A stretch of 64,000 bases of DNA from Myrica gale (GCA_963930655.1 OZ005600.1:10667501-10731500); one strand, 5' to 3'; counted from the first letter of the stretch, positions 37,554-50,908 are shown. A program made the numbers and translations. The notes: a model not told the origin generated them from the sequence alone.

Positions 37554-37953
37554 GATGTAATTTACTAACTTCCCCCTTTTAATCCTCGTTTTCTCGAGTG
37601 TTGTTGATGACATCTACTCAAAGCATACGTTATCAGAATCGAGTATTTTAAATAGTTGGGTAGCCAGTGAAGGGAGTTTACGTGAAAGACAAGAGCCTTT
37701 GGCCATCAAAGGCAGGGTTGAAGTTGAACCAACACACTTACTTGCTAATTGAGTGGACGTACAGTGGTTGGACTCGCAAAGAGAGGAGCCACGAAAGACA
37801 CCTTTTTTTTCTCATGAGTTTCTGATCTTTATAAGCAAAATGTCTTACATCCCTTCGCGATGTTGTATTCCAAACTCATGGGTGAGAAACATGCTGTGGG
37901 GTCGGTCATTCAATACTGCAAAAAAAAAACGAAGACCTTTTTCAATAGATTAA

Positions 37954-38098
37954 GGCTGTATTTGCAAAGCTAATCTTCCTCAAAATTTTATCTCTCTCCT
38001 AATAAAATACTCCAATATAATCTCTCTCTTCACCTTTTCACTAAACCCAATACCAACACATATTCTCATACCAAAAATATTACAACACAAACACAACC
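37954..38098. mobile_element. Tourist-like MITE, copy B (inverted relative to copy A)
   Basis: Ends GGCTGTATTTGC and, reverse-complemented, GGTTGTGTTTGT. It is flanked on both sides by TAA, the three-base duplication expected for PIF/Harbinger elements. It matches 33313-33492 on the opposite strand over most of its length. Confidence 0.72.
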
Positions 38099-41000
38099 TA
38101 AGAAAGACGTACCTCATATTTAATTTTAAGCCTTAATCATGAAATAGGTCTTCCGGCTTGGTGCGTGATTAATACTTTTTCATATATCTGATTTTAATTT
38201 ATTTTGAATTGATGTTAAATAATTCACTTGTCTTATAAGGTTAAATGATTAGAAATTAATAGATTTTACTATCTAAATTATATTTTTTTATAGTCTATCT
38301 AATATGCGATACCATCAAGCACATAGATTCATCTATTAAGAAAATAATTTAATATTTTTAAGTGAAAGGTATAACAGAGTTTTAACTCGAGAACTACACT
38401 TACATCTCGTTGGTTGACAAAAAGAGTTGGACTCAAGACCTAACCAACCTTTTAAGATGTCATCATGTCCTCTTACTTCCAATGGCTTTATTCACTGATA
38501 ATGGAGATTAGCCGTCTTGAATACCAAATGTACACTTGTCAGTTGAAGGTATGGCAATGAAAATAGAGACGCCTCGTTGGTTGATGTAATAAACCATTAA
38601 TCATGACCTGAAAAAAAATAAAAAAACACACCCCCTTGGTGATCTAGAAAACATTTGCTTAATTGCTTTCTTTCGTTCACTCTGTTAGCTAGACCACAAA
38701 GTACATGCTTTTAGTTAATTAGGGTAAACTATAAGATAAGATAGGTAAGGTTACTTTTATGTCGAGGAATTGGTAACTAGTAGCCAAAAAGGAGATTAAT
38801 TAATCCTCCTTTTTAAGCAATAGCCAACGTAGATATATTATATCTTATGATGTTTCTCTCGCAGTTCAGCTCGGAAAGCCGGTTTCTAAGACATAAATGC
38901 CGAGAAGCTGTCGTGCAATGACATAAACTAAACATCTTGCATGCGCTCCCCAACTTAACTAGCTAGCTCATTATTCTTACAGAGTGGTGCCAAGTATCCG
39001 CAATAAAGTTTTTGTCATCAAAAAATAAAAAAGACAACCAACCAGTGTCGACCCATTTGTCTGGGATGTGATTCTGTTGACCCAAGCCTAATTAAAAGGA
39101 TTCGAGTCGTGCTCCTAAGGCTCAGCGTGTGAAGAAAAAAGAACACCAACCCAAACATCCGGATTACCTTTATTCCCAAGTAGCGAAGGGAGCAAGAGGC
39201 TCTTAATTAATGAGGGTGATTAGAGAACCCTTGTCCTAGGATTCTGTGACCCAGCTTTCCTCCTTTTGGTTTTTGCTAAAAAATGAACCATTTTCTTACA
39301 CCCATTTGCCTATATTTTGTTGCAAGCGAGAGGATTTAATCCCCATGCAGATTCATGGTACCCCCTAAATCTAATAGTTACCGCGTGAAGATGAAAGAAA
39401 AGTTCCCAACTTTCTATTACCTTTTAGTGCAAGTGGAAATCAAAGAAAGATGTGAAATAGTTTAGCATCCATCGATTCCATCCATTTGCAAAAGAGAAAC
39501 GTCGAAAGAGAATTTGATATTCCAAATGGAGTTCTGTGCCAAGATTTCTCGGCGCCCCACACTTTTATCCGTTTTCAAGCTTTCATGTCTCTTTGCTAAA
39601 GGCCAGCCATTGATCACGATGATAATTAAACAGGTAACCTGCGCTGCTAGTGATAACTCATTTTCAGCATTTTTTTTGTGTGATTTGTTTATGCATTTCA
39701 GCAATAATGATATGCACTTTGTCGAATTCATGGGGTCGCTGCGGGCCCATAATATTCCTTAGTTTCTTCTGATAATTCAAGGTATAAAATATGAAAAAGA
39801 AGTGGAGTGAAATGTATTGGTTTTGATATCGTAAGACCAAACCAAATCAGGGCATGTAGGTGCGTCATACAATGGACCCACCAACATTAAGGTCCAAATC
39901 ATATTTTGCAGGTATCAATCCTCTCCCGCATTAAGCCTCCATCCTTTCTGCCCTTCACTAATTTAGTTTCTGGGTTGTTCTTTTATAGGCAAAACTTTTG
40001 TCCTATCCTTGTCATTAGTCTTTCTTAATTCTGTAACTAAACATATTTTTTTAAGCCCTTATATTAGTTCAAATCCCATGTTATCAATTAACATCATATA
40101 GTAAATAAAAATTACTGGGAAAATATTAACAAAACTTCTGCAGAGATTTTTATCCTAAAAATTATAATATTAATGCATTGAGTAATCTTACTCTTAACTG
40201 TTAAGCATGCTTAGTTCAAAATATTAGCTGATCTTAATCAATGGTTAAACTAATTTTATCTCCTTAAATCTGGAACCTGAGGCCACTTTACAGATCCAAA
40301 AAACGTCATTCTTTTAATTCGATACAGTTGCAAGTAAGTGGGATGTAAAGGATGACATCAGGGTAGGCATGCAACGCAAGTCCCTTTTGTAGGCTTGCTC
40401 AAATGTAGAGATACCGAGTCCCAGCAGAGCCGGCCGAGCAAAAAGGTCACCAGGTGTATGGTTGTAGAGCAAGGTATATGATTTTAGTGAGCAGCAATAA
40501 TTGATGTTTCCTACCACCTTAAGGCTTAAAAGCAAAGATGGAGAAGGGGGGCCATGATGGCTGCATAAAGGACAGAGTTCCCTCATGGCTCATGCCATTT
40601 ACTCCACTACGGATTATGGGCAAACTTAAAGGTAGATGCACTCATCAGGCACATCATTGGGAAGCAAAACAGGGACCGGGGCACCCGATTTATAAGTCTT
40701 CCATTACCTTTCTGCCTTTGCGCAGAGAAAGGGGAGTAAAAGTAACTACTTTTTTTTTCACCTGGCTGTTAGAATAGGCCATACTTTTTGTCAATAGGTT
40801 CACCAAGAGACTCACCCAGATCCTCGAGTGACTTTCTTATTTTTTATTTTCTTGTGGGATTTTAATGGCTTTTCTAAATACAAATCTGGCGAAGGAGAAA
40901 CCATAGAAAAATGATAGTACTCTTAGTATTCGTAGTTGAGGCCCTCTAACTACACCTCCTAAGTCCTAACAAGGAAAAGGGCCAGAAGAATATTGACTTG

Positions 41001-41218
41001 CATCGTTAAACCAACAAAACCCCGCAACTTTTGCATTTTGTAGAGCTTTCAGGTCGCACATAAATTAAGAAAAGACCTGAAATAATGACAGAAAACAGAT
41101 CTTTTTTCTTCGGGTGGTTGGCCGCCCGCCACTAATGGTGGACCATGTTCGTTGCTCGTCTTTTTTCTTAGTAGATAATGAAAGATGATTCTTTATATTG
41201 AAACAAAATGAGTTTAAA
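38099..41218. other. Intergenic region, nothing recognised
   Basis: About 3.1 kb without a supported gene. Frames near 39462-39762 and 40314-40777 overlap on opposite strands and show no domain. Confidence 0.5.
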
Positions 41219-41400
41219 GGGTCTGATTAGACTATCTGAGAAGTAAAATTTTAGGTATTGAAATTGATAAAAAAAAATGAGAGAGAATGAAAAGTTGGTA
41301 AAAAAATGTATAGAAAGTGATGAAAAAATGAGAAGAGAGAGTGTTTTGTAATCATGATAAAATTTTAGGGTCTTAAAATTTTGTTACGCAAACAGAGCCC
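41219..41400. mobile_element. Tourist-like MITE, related family
   Basis: Ends GGGTCTGATTAG and, reverse-complemented, GGGCTCTGTTTGC. The interior shares TAAAATTTTA-type blocks and Ser/Leu-less AT runs with 55781-55991 in opposite orientation. The boundaries are approximate and no clear TSD is seen. Confidence 0.5.
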
Positions 41401-41682
41401 TAGAAAAAGAGTGTGCTCTGGTCCCAGAAAGGTTGAAGAATCCAACAGAATTAGTCCAACATCAGATGGCTATTGTTAACAAGCAAAATTCCAAGGCGGA
41501 TCGTTTCTATTAGCAAATCTCTCTGAATGTCTAATTTTATCAAATATTTAGCACCGAGAGTAATTGACATAAGCGAATGAAATCCACATGAAACAAAATC
41601 AAAGTCCAATAGCTTCCAAATTTTGGAAGCTATGGAGTTTCCATCAGAAAATGAGCAATGCAATTGGGACAAAAAAGGTAGA

Positions 41683-41697
41683 GGGGGGGGGGGGGGG
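41683..41697. repeat. Homopolymer run of 15 G
   Basis: Lies in or just beyond the FabZ 3' UTR. Exact length is unreliable. Confidence 0.85.
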
Positions 41698-41762
41698 CTG
41701 AAGAAAGGACATATAGACGTAACTGGCTAAAATAAACTAAAAAGCATCACCAACTAAGCAGG

Positions 41763-44700
41763 TCAGTCAGTCCCAGTCCCAGTAGCCATCAAGAACTCGC
41801 CTTCGCATACCACCTCACCTCCAACATATGCTTTCCCTTCCATCTTTGCTATGCCAAACCGCTTTTGCAGCTTAACAAGCGTCATTCTCATCACCAAAGT
41901 GTCTCCTGCAACCACTGGTTTCCGAAATCTCACTTTGTCAATACCTGCAAAGAAGAAATTCTCACGAGAGCCTCCAACTTCCGGCTGCAGCATAACCAAA
42001 CCGCCGACCTGGGCCATTGCCTGTACCCAGAAACCTCATTTTCATCAGTCCTAAGCATAAGTTGAACGTTTGTATCATGCAAAAGGTGAAATCCAGGGAA
42101 TGGAGGCATACAAAGAAATGAATGCATACTCCAAAATACATCCCCTGTTTGGTGTATACTCCAAAATACAGGGACTGGGCCTTGACCTCTCTCGCTAGTA
42201 TAAGGAGAGGTTGAGGAGGATCACAGCCTCTCTGTCTTCATTTCTTTTACTAGAGTATTAATCTTCAGACATCAGCATGTTGACCATATAATAGACCAAG
42301 CAAATCATCACATCGCACGTCGCTTTATTCCTTTATCTTCTTTTTGTTGGATTACTAGTTTTAAGAAGGCTGGATTTTCATATTTATTTGGTGTGATAGT
42401 GGGCATGAAGAAAGCATACACAGAATTAGTCTGAGAACAATGAGTGGCAAAAACTGAAAACATGAAACAATAATTAGCATATATATAACAATGAAGCCCA
42501 TTAGGAAGCAAGAGTGATCCTAGTAAAAAGAAGCAAATCTAAAGACAAAACTCAAGTATTATATACTAGTTTAACCACCGACGCCGCTGTGTCAGGCCAT
42601 TCAAGAAAAAGTTCAATATCTGTGGGTTGCTCAAGTTCCTTAGATCCACAAACCAGAAGAAGAGAAGGCTTATATTGTACTGTGTCAATTTTAGCTAAAG
42701 AGTCATGCCACTCGAAGTTTCGAACAATCTTGAAGAGAGAGAACGACTAACTAGAAGCTACACACATCAATTGTTCTGAAGTTGGCATGCCATCTAAGGA
42801 GTTTAATGGTATACTATCTGGATCTCATACTTTTGCACGAACACAGAGTGTCACAAGCTACAACTCCCAGAAATCTAGTTAGAGATACATAGCTATATTA
42901 CTAAGAGTCTGCAGGAATAAGAACCATAAAATAGTGAAGCAAACATGGAAACAATACTACGCACAAGTTTCTTGACATATAATTATTTTAGGCTGACCAA
43001 GCAAGCACTGAACACAGGTCAACTAGAGTAGCATCTCCACAAGTGTCTCACATACCAAAAGTTCTTCCATGGAATAAATATTCTATGTTTAATGTCTAAG
43101 ACCCATCAAATTTCTTACAACAAGAAACACAAGATTTTTTTTTTTTTATAAGTAACAAGAAGCACAAGAAAATAAAGGTCAAAAACACCATGTTTACCAA
43201 TCAATGACTATCCTCTCAACCAAAAGATTCAATGACAACCACGTTCACATCTTAGACTGAACCATGTATCAGTGACCTCGTTCCAAGTGACAGAAACAAC
43301 CATGTTTGGGTTCACAGAACTATGCATTGTAGCTTATGGGAAGTCTCTCCATTAGACACCCTCTTTCCATGCCAAAAATCAAAACTTTCAAATCACAGAC
43401 ATACCAGATTTGTGTATGGACAATATTTGTAGAGTGATGGAATACTGAAAGTAGGGGAAATCGAGGTGAGATGGAATATTGCAAGAAGGAAACGTTACTC
43501 TTTTGCATCCATGAACTTTAAAGGATGGTAAATCCATTGCCGAATGACACCAAGAGAAAACGCAATGGAGAAAATGATAGATGCTTTGTTTACTTCCTGT
43601 ATGAAGTCACAAATCATTACTATTGAACAAATTTATTTCCACAAAACTCATGATGTGAAGCTTTAAATCTTCAAAAGGAAGCTTAGAAATCGGAAAATTC
43701 ACACTTGGCTTTCTGATTTGTAAGTTCATTTATATCATCAGGCAAGAATCTGCTCCAAATGGCCTCTTAAATCAGTCAGATAGTTCAAATGAAATCCAAG
43801 GGAATGCATCAGTTACTTCCGTGCAAGCATGGCTACTACAATTATTCAAATGTCCACCATGAAATAAATATCTCAAAGAACTTGGTTAACAACAATCCTT
43901 CAACAAAATTCCATAACCTTAATGTCTGAGTACTTTCAACAGTGTACTCAACTTCTTCTGAGATATCTATTGACTGGTGAAACACCTTCAAAGCAGAATT
44001 ATCTAGGACTATAATCAATTGTTTCCTCACTCTCACACGCAATATTTGATGTAATGACACTTTCCATTGGCCATTAAGTTTCTCTCAAGTATAAATATAC
44101 ACATAAAATGATAAATACCCTGCCAAGCACATAAGAACCCCAATTTTATCAACCATCAAACTTATCCAGAGGAATTTTATGGAATTCCAGATAATTCATT
44201 GAAACAGATGTAGCTTTGAAACTAATACCCAGTTAAAAGCTGTCTTAAACCTATGCTCCTAATAACAAGCACTTTTGGAACCATGGGACTCTTGCTGCAT
44301 GGCAGATGGACTGCAGAAAACAGATCTTGAGAATCCTTAAAATTGCAAATAGCAGACATAACAACAACAAATCAAGCTTTGGTGGGTGTATCACAAGAAG
44401 ATCACTTGTCTGGCAGCAAGCAGGGAGGAAGAGATGAAATTATAAGGCTAGAAATTATCAAGAAAGTGTTTAAGTGGCAGGCATCTTTAACTGGCTTTTT
44501 TCACCTTACACTTTAATCCAACCATGCCCGTATAGTTTGGATACACAACACACACAAATACTACCACTATCCTTTTTAATTCTTATTACTTCCTTTGCCA
44601 CAACTAACCAACCACATTTCCTTGACATATAGTGGTATCTGAAGGACCAAGACTTGAAGTTTTGAAGAACTGCTTGTAAAGTCAACACTCAGCAAACCAC

Positions 44701-46701
44701 AACTGGAAATCTCTGACAAACTGTTTGTAATGTCAAAACATATTAAATAAGAGTAGGTTGCATGCTAAGAAAAGATATTTCTTAAATACTTCGGGCTATA
44801 AAGCGGCATGCTCTACTCAAACCCTAATTTGATAGTCCAACAAAGAATATGCTTCCCTCTATCCACCTGTTTATACAATCAATCTCCCTACAGTTTTGGT
44901 GTCCTCAACAATCCTCAAACCATTGCCAACACATGAATTTAGACTCAACTACAAGGACTATGCTCTAGATCGCAAAATATATTGTCGCGTAGAACACATT
45001 GGAAACCAAGAAGGGAAGAGGGGCTGTGTTTCCAATCAGAACTACATTTCTCCTTTGGCTTGGAAAAGAAAATCGGAACCTTTTCACCTCACTAACAGGG
45101 AAGGAAAGAGAAATCATCTAATATCAACTTATCATAACCTTATACCCAACCACTAGAGCCACCTAATCAATCCTCCTTCCTTTTCACCTTCTCAACTTAG
45201 TCCAGGAAAAAATCTCTAACGAACCATAAATACTATGGCTCTTTGCCGGCGATTCCTTTATAAAACTTTCAACGATCAGTTAGAGAAATCATGGTCTCCA
45301 ATGGCTCTCCAAAATTTACAGGGTACGAACTTTTGTGTTGTCTTGCTTTTCTTGTTGTTAACGCTAGCTTGATACTCGTATCTCTCCCAGTTCCTACTGT
45401 GGGGTTAAGCTGAATTCGGGGGACCCAACAGTTTGGCTGATATGGTTTAATAAAGGATAGCATGCTTCTCCATTTCATTCGAAATTTATATAATCTGTAG
45501 TCAAAAGTTAGCTATCATCAGAAAAGAGTAGTCCAACTTAACCACTAATTCCACACACAAAATCCACTATTACGCTACTTAATGATGCTCGTTTTTGGTA
45601 AATATGCATACTTAGCGAGTAATGCCGCCTCAAAATGAACATGAGACCACAAGTCATGAGAGATCAGAAAGTTGAAACAATAAGGACGAGCAGAGAGTTG
45701 CTTATACAAGAAATAAAGTCTGTCAAAGATAAAGTATAAATTTCAAAATCCTCCAATATAGAAGTTGGGTCATCAATATCAATTGATCTTCAACTTTTCC
45801 AAAGTCACGAGGAGATTAGTAATCTTATATTCTTTCAAACCCACGATGACATAAATCGTTGTGGGATCAGCGATCTTTCCGTCCATTATACATTGAGAAA
45901 ATAAGTATTTTTCTCAAATCTTTGAAAATGTCACAGAGTAACAAACAGAATGCGCACCATTCTTTAATATCTACAAGTCTTCAACGTCGAGAAAGAAAGG
46001 AGATCAATAATTAAAAAGCGAAAGAATAATTGGGCAAAATGATCAGTACCTCAACCATGAGAACGCCAGGCATAATAGGCCTCTCAGGAAAGTGCCCAGG
46101 AAAGAAGTTATCATTTATAGTCACATTCTTGATAGCAACAGCTGAAACCCCAGGATTATACTCGATCACTCTATCCACTAACAGAAATGGAAACCTACAA
46201 CACCAAATGTAAAACAAGACCATGACACTCAGAAAACAGAACAAAAAAAAAACAAGAAGAGGAAACATAAAACACAAAACAACTTGAGAAAAAATCCACC
46301 TGTGGGGCAGAATTTCACGTATCTGATTAATATCCATCACTGCAGGAAACGCTGGGTATTCTACAAAAACGATCCAAAATGAATTTTCAGAAGAAAAAAA
46401 TTGTTCATGCAATTTGGGATCCGCATTTTGGTCGACCGGCAAATTCGTTTAGTGATAGCAGAGAATTGAAAGCAGAAATGTCAAAGAAAAACATACTTTG
46501 CTCAATGGGTGTGTCCGGGTCGGAGTTGTTTTGTCCATTTATAGAACAGCACGCGATGGAATTGGACCGGTGGTTGGACTGAAGCGAGAGAGAACAGTGT
46601 AGGGAGAAAGAAAGAGAGGCTGGGGACTGTGAGAGCCTTCTGGGCTTGTTCGCAGAGTGAGAAAGAGCGAGAGAAAGGGAATTGCAGGTGGCTGCAGCCA
46701 T
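41763..46701 (-). CDS. FABZ: 3-hydroxyacyl-ACP dehydratase FabZ, plastid-targeted, complete, 222 aa
   Basis: Dehydrates 3-hydroxyacyl-ACP to trans-2-enoyl-ACP in the type II fatty-acid elongation cycle of plastids. Four minus-strand exons, 46701-46497, 46360-46300, 46194-46050 and 42020-41763, with GT/AG junctions and matching phases, give 222 residues. Residues 1 to about 68 are Ser-rich and basic ([20 protein letters not shown] at the start), a typical chloroplast transit peptide. The hot-dog domain follows: [20 protein letters not shown] from residue 77, then [20 protein letters not shown]. His123 and Glu137 correspond to the catalytic pair of bacterial FabZ (His54/Glu68, same spacing). 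It ends [18 protein letters not shown]. The third intron is 4.0 kb and holds a micro LINE insertion and a coding-like frame. Confidence 0.96.
42552..42746 (-). other. Coding-like open frame inside FabZ intron 3
   Basis: A 64-codon open stretch on the same strand as FabZ, closed by TGA at 42554-42552 and opened after TAG at 42749-42747, without its own ATG. The composition looks protein-like ([20 protein letters not shown] then [20 protein letters not shown]), but I do not recognise the family. It could be a captured gene fragment, a skipped exon or chance. Confidence 0.35.
43119..43169 (-). mobile_element. Second micro-insertion of a LINE-type tail, with 16-bp TSD
   Basis: AACAAGAAACACAAGA at 43119-43134 recurs with one change at 43154-43169. 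The 19 bases between them read on the minus strand as ACTTAT followed by 13 A. The structure is the same as the micro-insertion at 692-739, here antisense to the plus strand and inside FabZ intron 3. Confidence 0.7.
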
Positions 46702-48240
46702 TTCTTTCCCTCAACTGAGGCGAAGAGAAAGACGAAAAGAGTGCGGAGAATTCGAAGTGAGTGCGAGAGTGAGTGAGGGGACGGGGATGGTGGAACTTGT
46801 TGAACTACGTGCGACTTATAGGGCCTCAGCCAACAAAAAAAAAACGAGGGGGCTGGCCTTACTAATACAAATACAATAAAATAGAAGCAAGTTTGAAAAG
46901 AAAAGGAAAAATATATATGTGGGATGCAGGGGAGTGGAAAGCCATTTCCAGAACCCCGAAGACTTTGGCCTCCGATCTCCGTCCTCACAAATCTGGGGGT
47001 ATTTACAAGCTTCTGTATTTGGTTGACATTGACGATTTGAACGAGGAATGTGTACAAGCAGGCTAAAAAAATACCTCAAAAATAACTTGAAATACCTTTT
47101 GTTTCTGAGAACCCAACAAAAAAATCGCACCTTGCTCAAAAAATTCGAAGGAAATATCTATTTCTGCGGTATTGGTTTATTATCTTCTAGGTATATTTTA
47201 TTGAGAGAAATGTTTATTTCCAAAACTAAGAAGTAACAACATATGGCCCCTAAGGTGATGTTTGGAAAATTAAAAAAAAATCTGATAACAGTAGATCTGT
47301 CACCTTAATCCATTCTTCTATTGAGAGTGTGTCACTTGTTCTCCGCTTAATGAAAAATACATGGCAATATCACATTTTTATGGGATCAAGGATTTTATTA
47401 TTTCGGCAGCTTCAAATCTCTCCCTTTTTTTGTTTTCATTTATAAGTGGAGTGTGGGTTGGTAGCAAGTTTGGTGTATGGATTTGTGAAAAGTTGGTAGC
47501 TTTGACTCTAGGTTTTTATGAAGTTTGTAAATAAGCTAGAAATAATTTGATATAATTGTTTTTAATAAAATAGTGTTTGAATTTGTATAAAAGTATTTGC
47601 GAATAAAATATAGAGATATTATTTGAAATATGCAGAAAATAGGTAAAGTTGCACAATATTGACAGTTGGATACTATAACATAGATAATGTTAATGAATTT
47701 TGACAATTTGAATTAAATGTGACAACTTCGATAATTTGGACCTCTAGACACTTTTGACGTAAATTTAAATTTTTTATGTTCACGAACATAGAAACATAGC
47801 GCTCAAGAACAAAAAGATTATGATTGATGTTTATCGGCCAAAATTTTGGGCTAATATAACTACAAAATATTCTTTATTTTCCCATTAAATTATCACTTTT
47901 TATTGCAATAAATATAAAAAAAATCATTTAAATCATCTCCCTTTTTACTTTTTTTATCGATTCCAAAACTCCAAAAATTTTACACTCAAACGAAAAACTA
48001 CTCTTCCTCGGATCTTACTACTATCTCTTCACCGACTAGGACTAATTCATCCTAACGAAAATGCTGCAAAACAAGATCTGACTGCTCTAGTCGTTGCCTT
48101 TACTGAATTACTGCTCTCCTGTTGTGGAGCTTTCTACCAGTTGCTCTTATCCTATTTTACTCTGTTTGGAAGCAAAAACAGAGCAAAATAACAGGTAAGT
48201 ATGAAAACAGGCTTAAGATTGACTGGTACGGTTGATTGCA
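46702..48240. other. FabZ promoter side and intergenic region
   Basis: 46702-46810 contains the likely FabZ 5' UTR and start of its promoter (GA-rich on the plus strand). Beyond about 47240 the sequence is AT-rich, with no recognised gene. Confidence 0.45.
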
Positions 48241-48249
48241 CAAGTAACT

Positions 48250-49705
48250 TACCTGCAGCTTGTTGTTGATTATGGCAAGAAAGAGAATTCAGTCGTGCAC
48301 CACGTCAATTACTGGACGACTAAGGGTTTTGGAAGAAGGAAGTAGCTCCATCGGGTCAGCGAATTCCGCTCTGCTTGCGAAGATCACATAAACACCAAAA
48401 GTGTGGTTTCGTGCAGCGTCATAACCAAGTTTGTCGCAATTTATAAGTTTCTCCAGAGGGACACCAGGGGCTAGAGGTTTAGTGATCAACTCCATTGCTC
48501 CAAGACGTGGATTTTGCCTTGTGGCGTCTCTGCTCAAGCATTATGTACGAGTGCTCTGTTTTTGACTGGTCTATACTACAGCTCGCCCTCTTTTCTAGAT
48601 AATATATTCACACAATAAAATCTTCATCTTCCTCTAAGCTTAACCTTTTAGAATCTTCATCTTCCTCTAAACTTAACCTTTTAGGATGAGTGATCAATTT
48701 CAAGAATAAAATCACGATAATTAGCTGAAGGCAAACCTAAAGACGACTTGGCATACAAAATAAAGCGAATAAACTCAGCAATAGACATGTTAGCGAAGTT
48801 GTCCATCCGAATTGGCCTAGCCGACCCCCTCCAAACTACACGGGCAACCTTGCACCGTAAGAATAAATGTTCAGCAGTTTCCAACTCCAAACCACATAAC
48901 AGACAGCAGCTCATCTCCTGAGTTAAAGACACAAATTGGGCAACCGTCCCGCTAAGTGGAAGGGCAGATTGAGCACACTTCCAGAGGAAGAACTTGAGCC
49001 GGTCCTAGATGACAAGCTTCCATAAACGGCCCCAGTCTTTGCAATGGAAAGGGATTCGAGATTTGACTACCCAATCCTTAGGATGCCCATAAGCACTACT
49101 CACCGAGAAGACCCCTTTAGAATCATGGGTCCAAATCCAACAATCATCACGCAAGGGGTTCGGTGGCGGCAGGGAACAGATGGCAGCAGCTGACACAAAA
49201 TCAAACAAAGAATCAATGAGATTGACATCCCAAACAGAAGTGGTCGGGTCACAAATCAGCAACAAACTCAGGATGAACCATGCCGGGGCCAAGCCAGCAG
49301 GTTGAGGTCGAAAATTAGCCACACCAGGTAACCAAGGGTCTTCCCAAATCCGAATACTTGCCCCATTCCAAGGCAGACAACAAGCGCATTGAAGAATAAT
49401 ATCTTTAATGAGCCAGATGCCTTCCACATCCACGACACATTGGCCTTGTACCCCATTGTATGCAAACTGTGACCTTCCAAATACTTACAGTGCACGGCTT
49501 GCACCCAGCATTTCTGTGGTTGTGCATAAAGACTCCACCTAAGCTTGGAAATTAAGGCCCTATCCATGTCATACATTAACCGCACACCCAGCCCTCCAAC
49601 CTTCTTCGGTTGACAAATCAAAGCTCATGATTTTGGAGTAAAATATCGTGGCTTATCATCACTAAATCCCCACAAGAAATTTTTGAACAACCTCATGATG
49701 GATTC
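48250..49705 (-). mobile_element. LINE ORF2 C-terminal fragment (zinc-binding and RNase H-like part)
   Basis: Minus-strand frames, broken by stops and shifts, read KNFLWGFSDDKPRYFTPKS, CQPKKVGGLGVRLMYDMDRA, SIRIWEDPWLPG, RDDCWIWTHDSKGVFSVSSA and SCCLLCGLELETAEHLFLRC. This is the order found after the RT core in plant LINEs: RT thumb, linker and zf-RVT zinc-binding domain. A weaker frame (48537-48289, LEKLINCDKLGYDAARNHTF) may be an RNase H-like tail. No poly(A) or TSD is visible. It is a different, older LINE copy from those in VPS53. Confidence 0.82.
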
Positions 49706-49944
49706 ACTTGTAGATCATCTTAAGCAAAGTTGTGTCCGTGCCTGAGATTCAAGTGGTGTAAGTCCGGTCCGGCTATCGGCGGAGCTCCGGCTCCTGTCCG
49801 TCACCGCTTCTGGAAAGCTAAGGTTCATAGCTTCAAGGAACTAGAACCGGAGGTGGATTTGGAATTTTTGCGGAGACAGAATCGGAATCGGAGGTTTCCG
49901 GCGATTCAATGGAAAACCGGTTCTGTTTTTTCAACTAAATATTA

Positions 49945-49983
49945 AAACGACATCGTTCTATTTTAAATAGAACGATGTCGTTT
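49945..49983. repeat. Perfect 39-bp palindrome (19-bp arms, 1-base centre)
   Basis: AAACGACATCGTTCTATTT is followed by one T and then its exact reverse complement. It sits just before a TATATATAT run and the pyrimidine-rich leader of the hAT remnant. It could be a transposon subterminal hairpin. Confidence 0.9.
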
Positions 49984-50908
49984 AGTTGTATATATATATT
50001 ATACCGTGGATCCTTTTGATCCACGGTGAAAAAAACCCTAAGTCTCGTTCTGTAACTTCCCATCTTTCGTTCGTCCGCCTCCACCCTCTCCTTCACGACC
50101 CTCACTCCCTTAGGCCTCAACTCTCTCTCTCTCTCTCTCTCTCTTCGATCACTTCATCTTCCATTAATCTCTCTCTCTTTGCTGACTGTCGAGCTTCGTC
50201 TTCTTCGGCGACACAATTGTAAACCTCCGTCCTCCACTGTTTCTCTCTATCTTTGTATGTCTATCTCTCTCTATGTCTCTTTCTCTCTCTAGTCTCTGTC
50301 GATCTCTCTATCTCTTTGTCTCCATCTCTCTATCTTTTTGTCTCTGTCTCTCTATTTTAATTTTTAACAGATTTGTTCTAGGCTTCTAACAGAAAATGTG
50401 AATTATTGTGAACCTATTATTTTGAATTCACATCTATATTATGCATTTGTTGTGAACATGTTATATTGAATTCAAACATGATACTCAGTAACTCCTCTAT
50501 TATTTGGGAAGAATATGCAATATGTTATAATAGTGTGCAGATTATTGCACACTATGTTGCAATATGTTATAATAGATATGCATTATAACATATATGCAAT
50601 AAATATGCACACTTGTGAAGCTGTTATAATAGATATGCATTATAGCAAATATGCAACTTTGCTTGCTGAAAGAATAATGTGAAACAATTTTAATTGCATA
50701 TGCATATGTGAATCTATTAGGTGGTCGGTGATAGGTTTGATTTATGTGTGTTTATGGATAGTATGTTTGTGTATAGTATGTATGTGGCTGCATTGCTTAG
50801 TTCTTGTTCGTTTTTAATTTTGCATCTTGTTCATTTTCTGATGTCTTTAATTTGGGTTAATTGGTAGAATGACTTGTCTTAGGGCTTTGCACTGTGTCTT
50901 TCTTTAAG
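49984..50908 (+). other. Upstream region of the hAT remnant, with (CT)n
   Basis: Contains a TATA-like run (49990-50001), a pyrimidine-rich stretch with (CT)12 at 50121-50144 and then AT-rich sequence with repeated TTATAATAGATATGCA-like words (50560-50650). It is probably the former promoter, leader and first intron of the transposase gene. Confidence 0.45.

Noticed and set aside
48289..48537. Independent small gene on the minus strand
   Set aside because: Position and sequence fit a worn RNase H-like tail of the adjacent LINE fragment.
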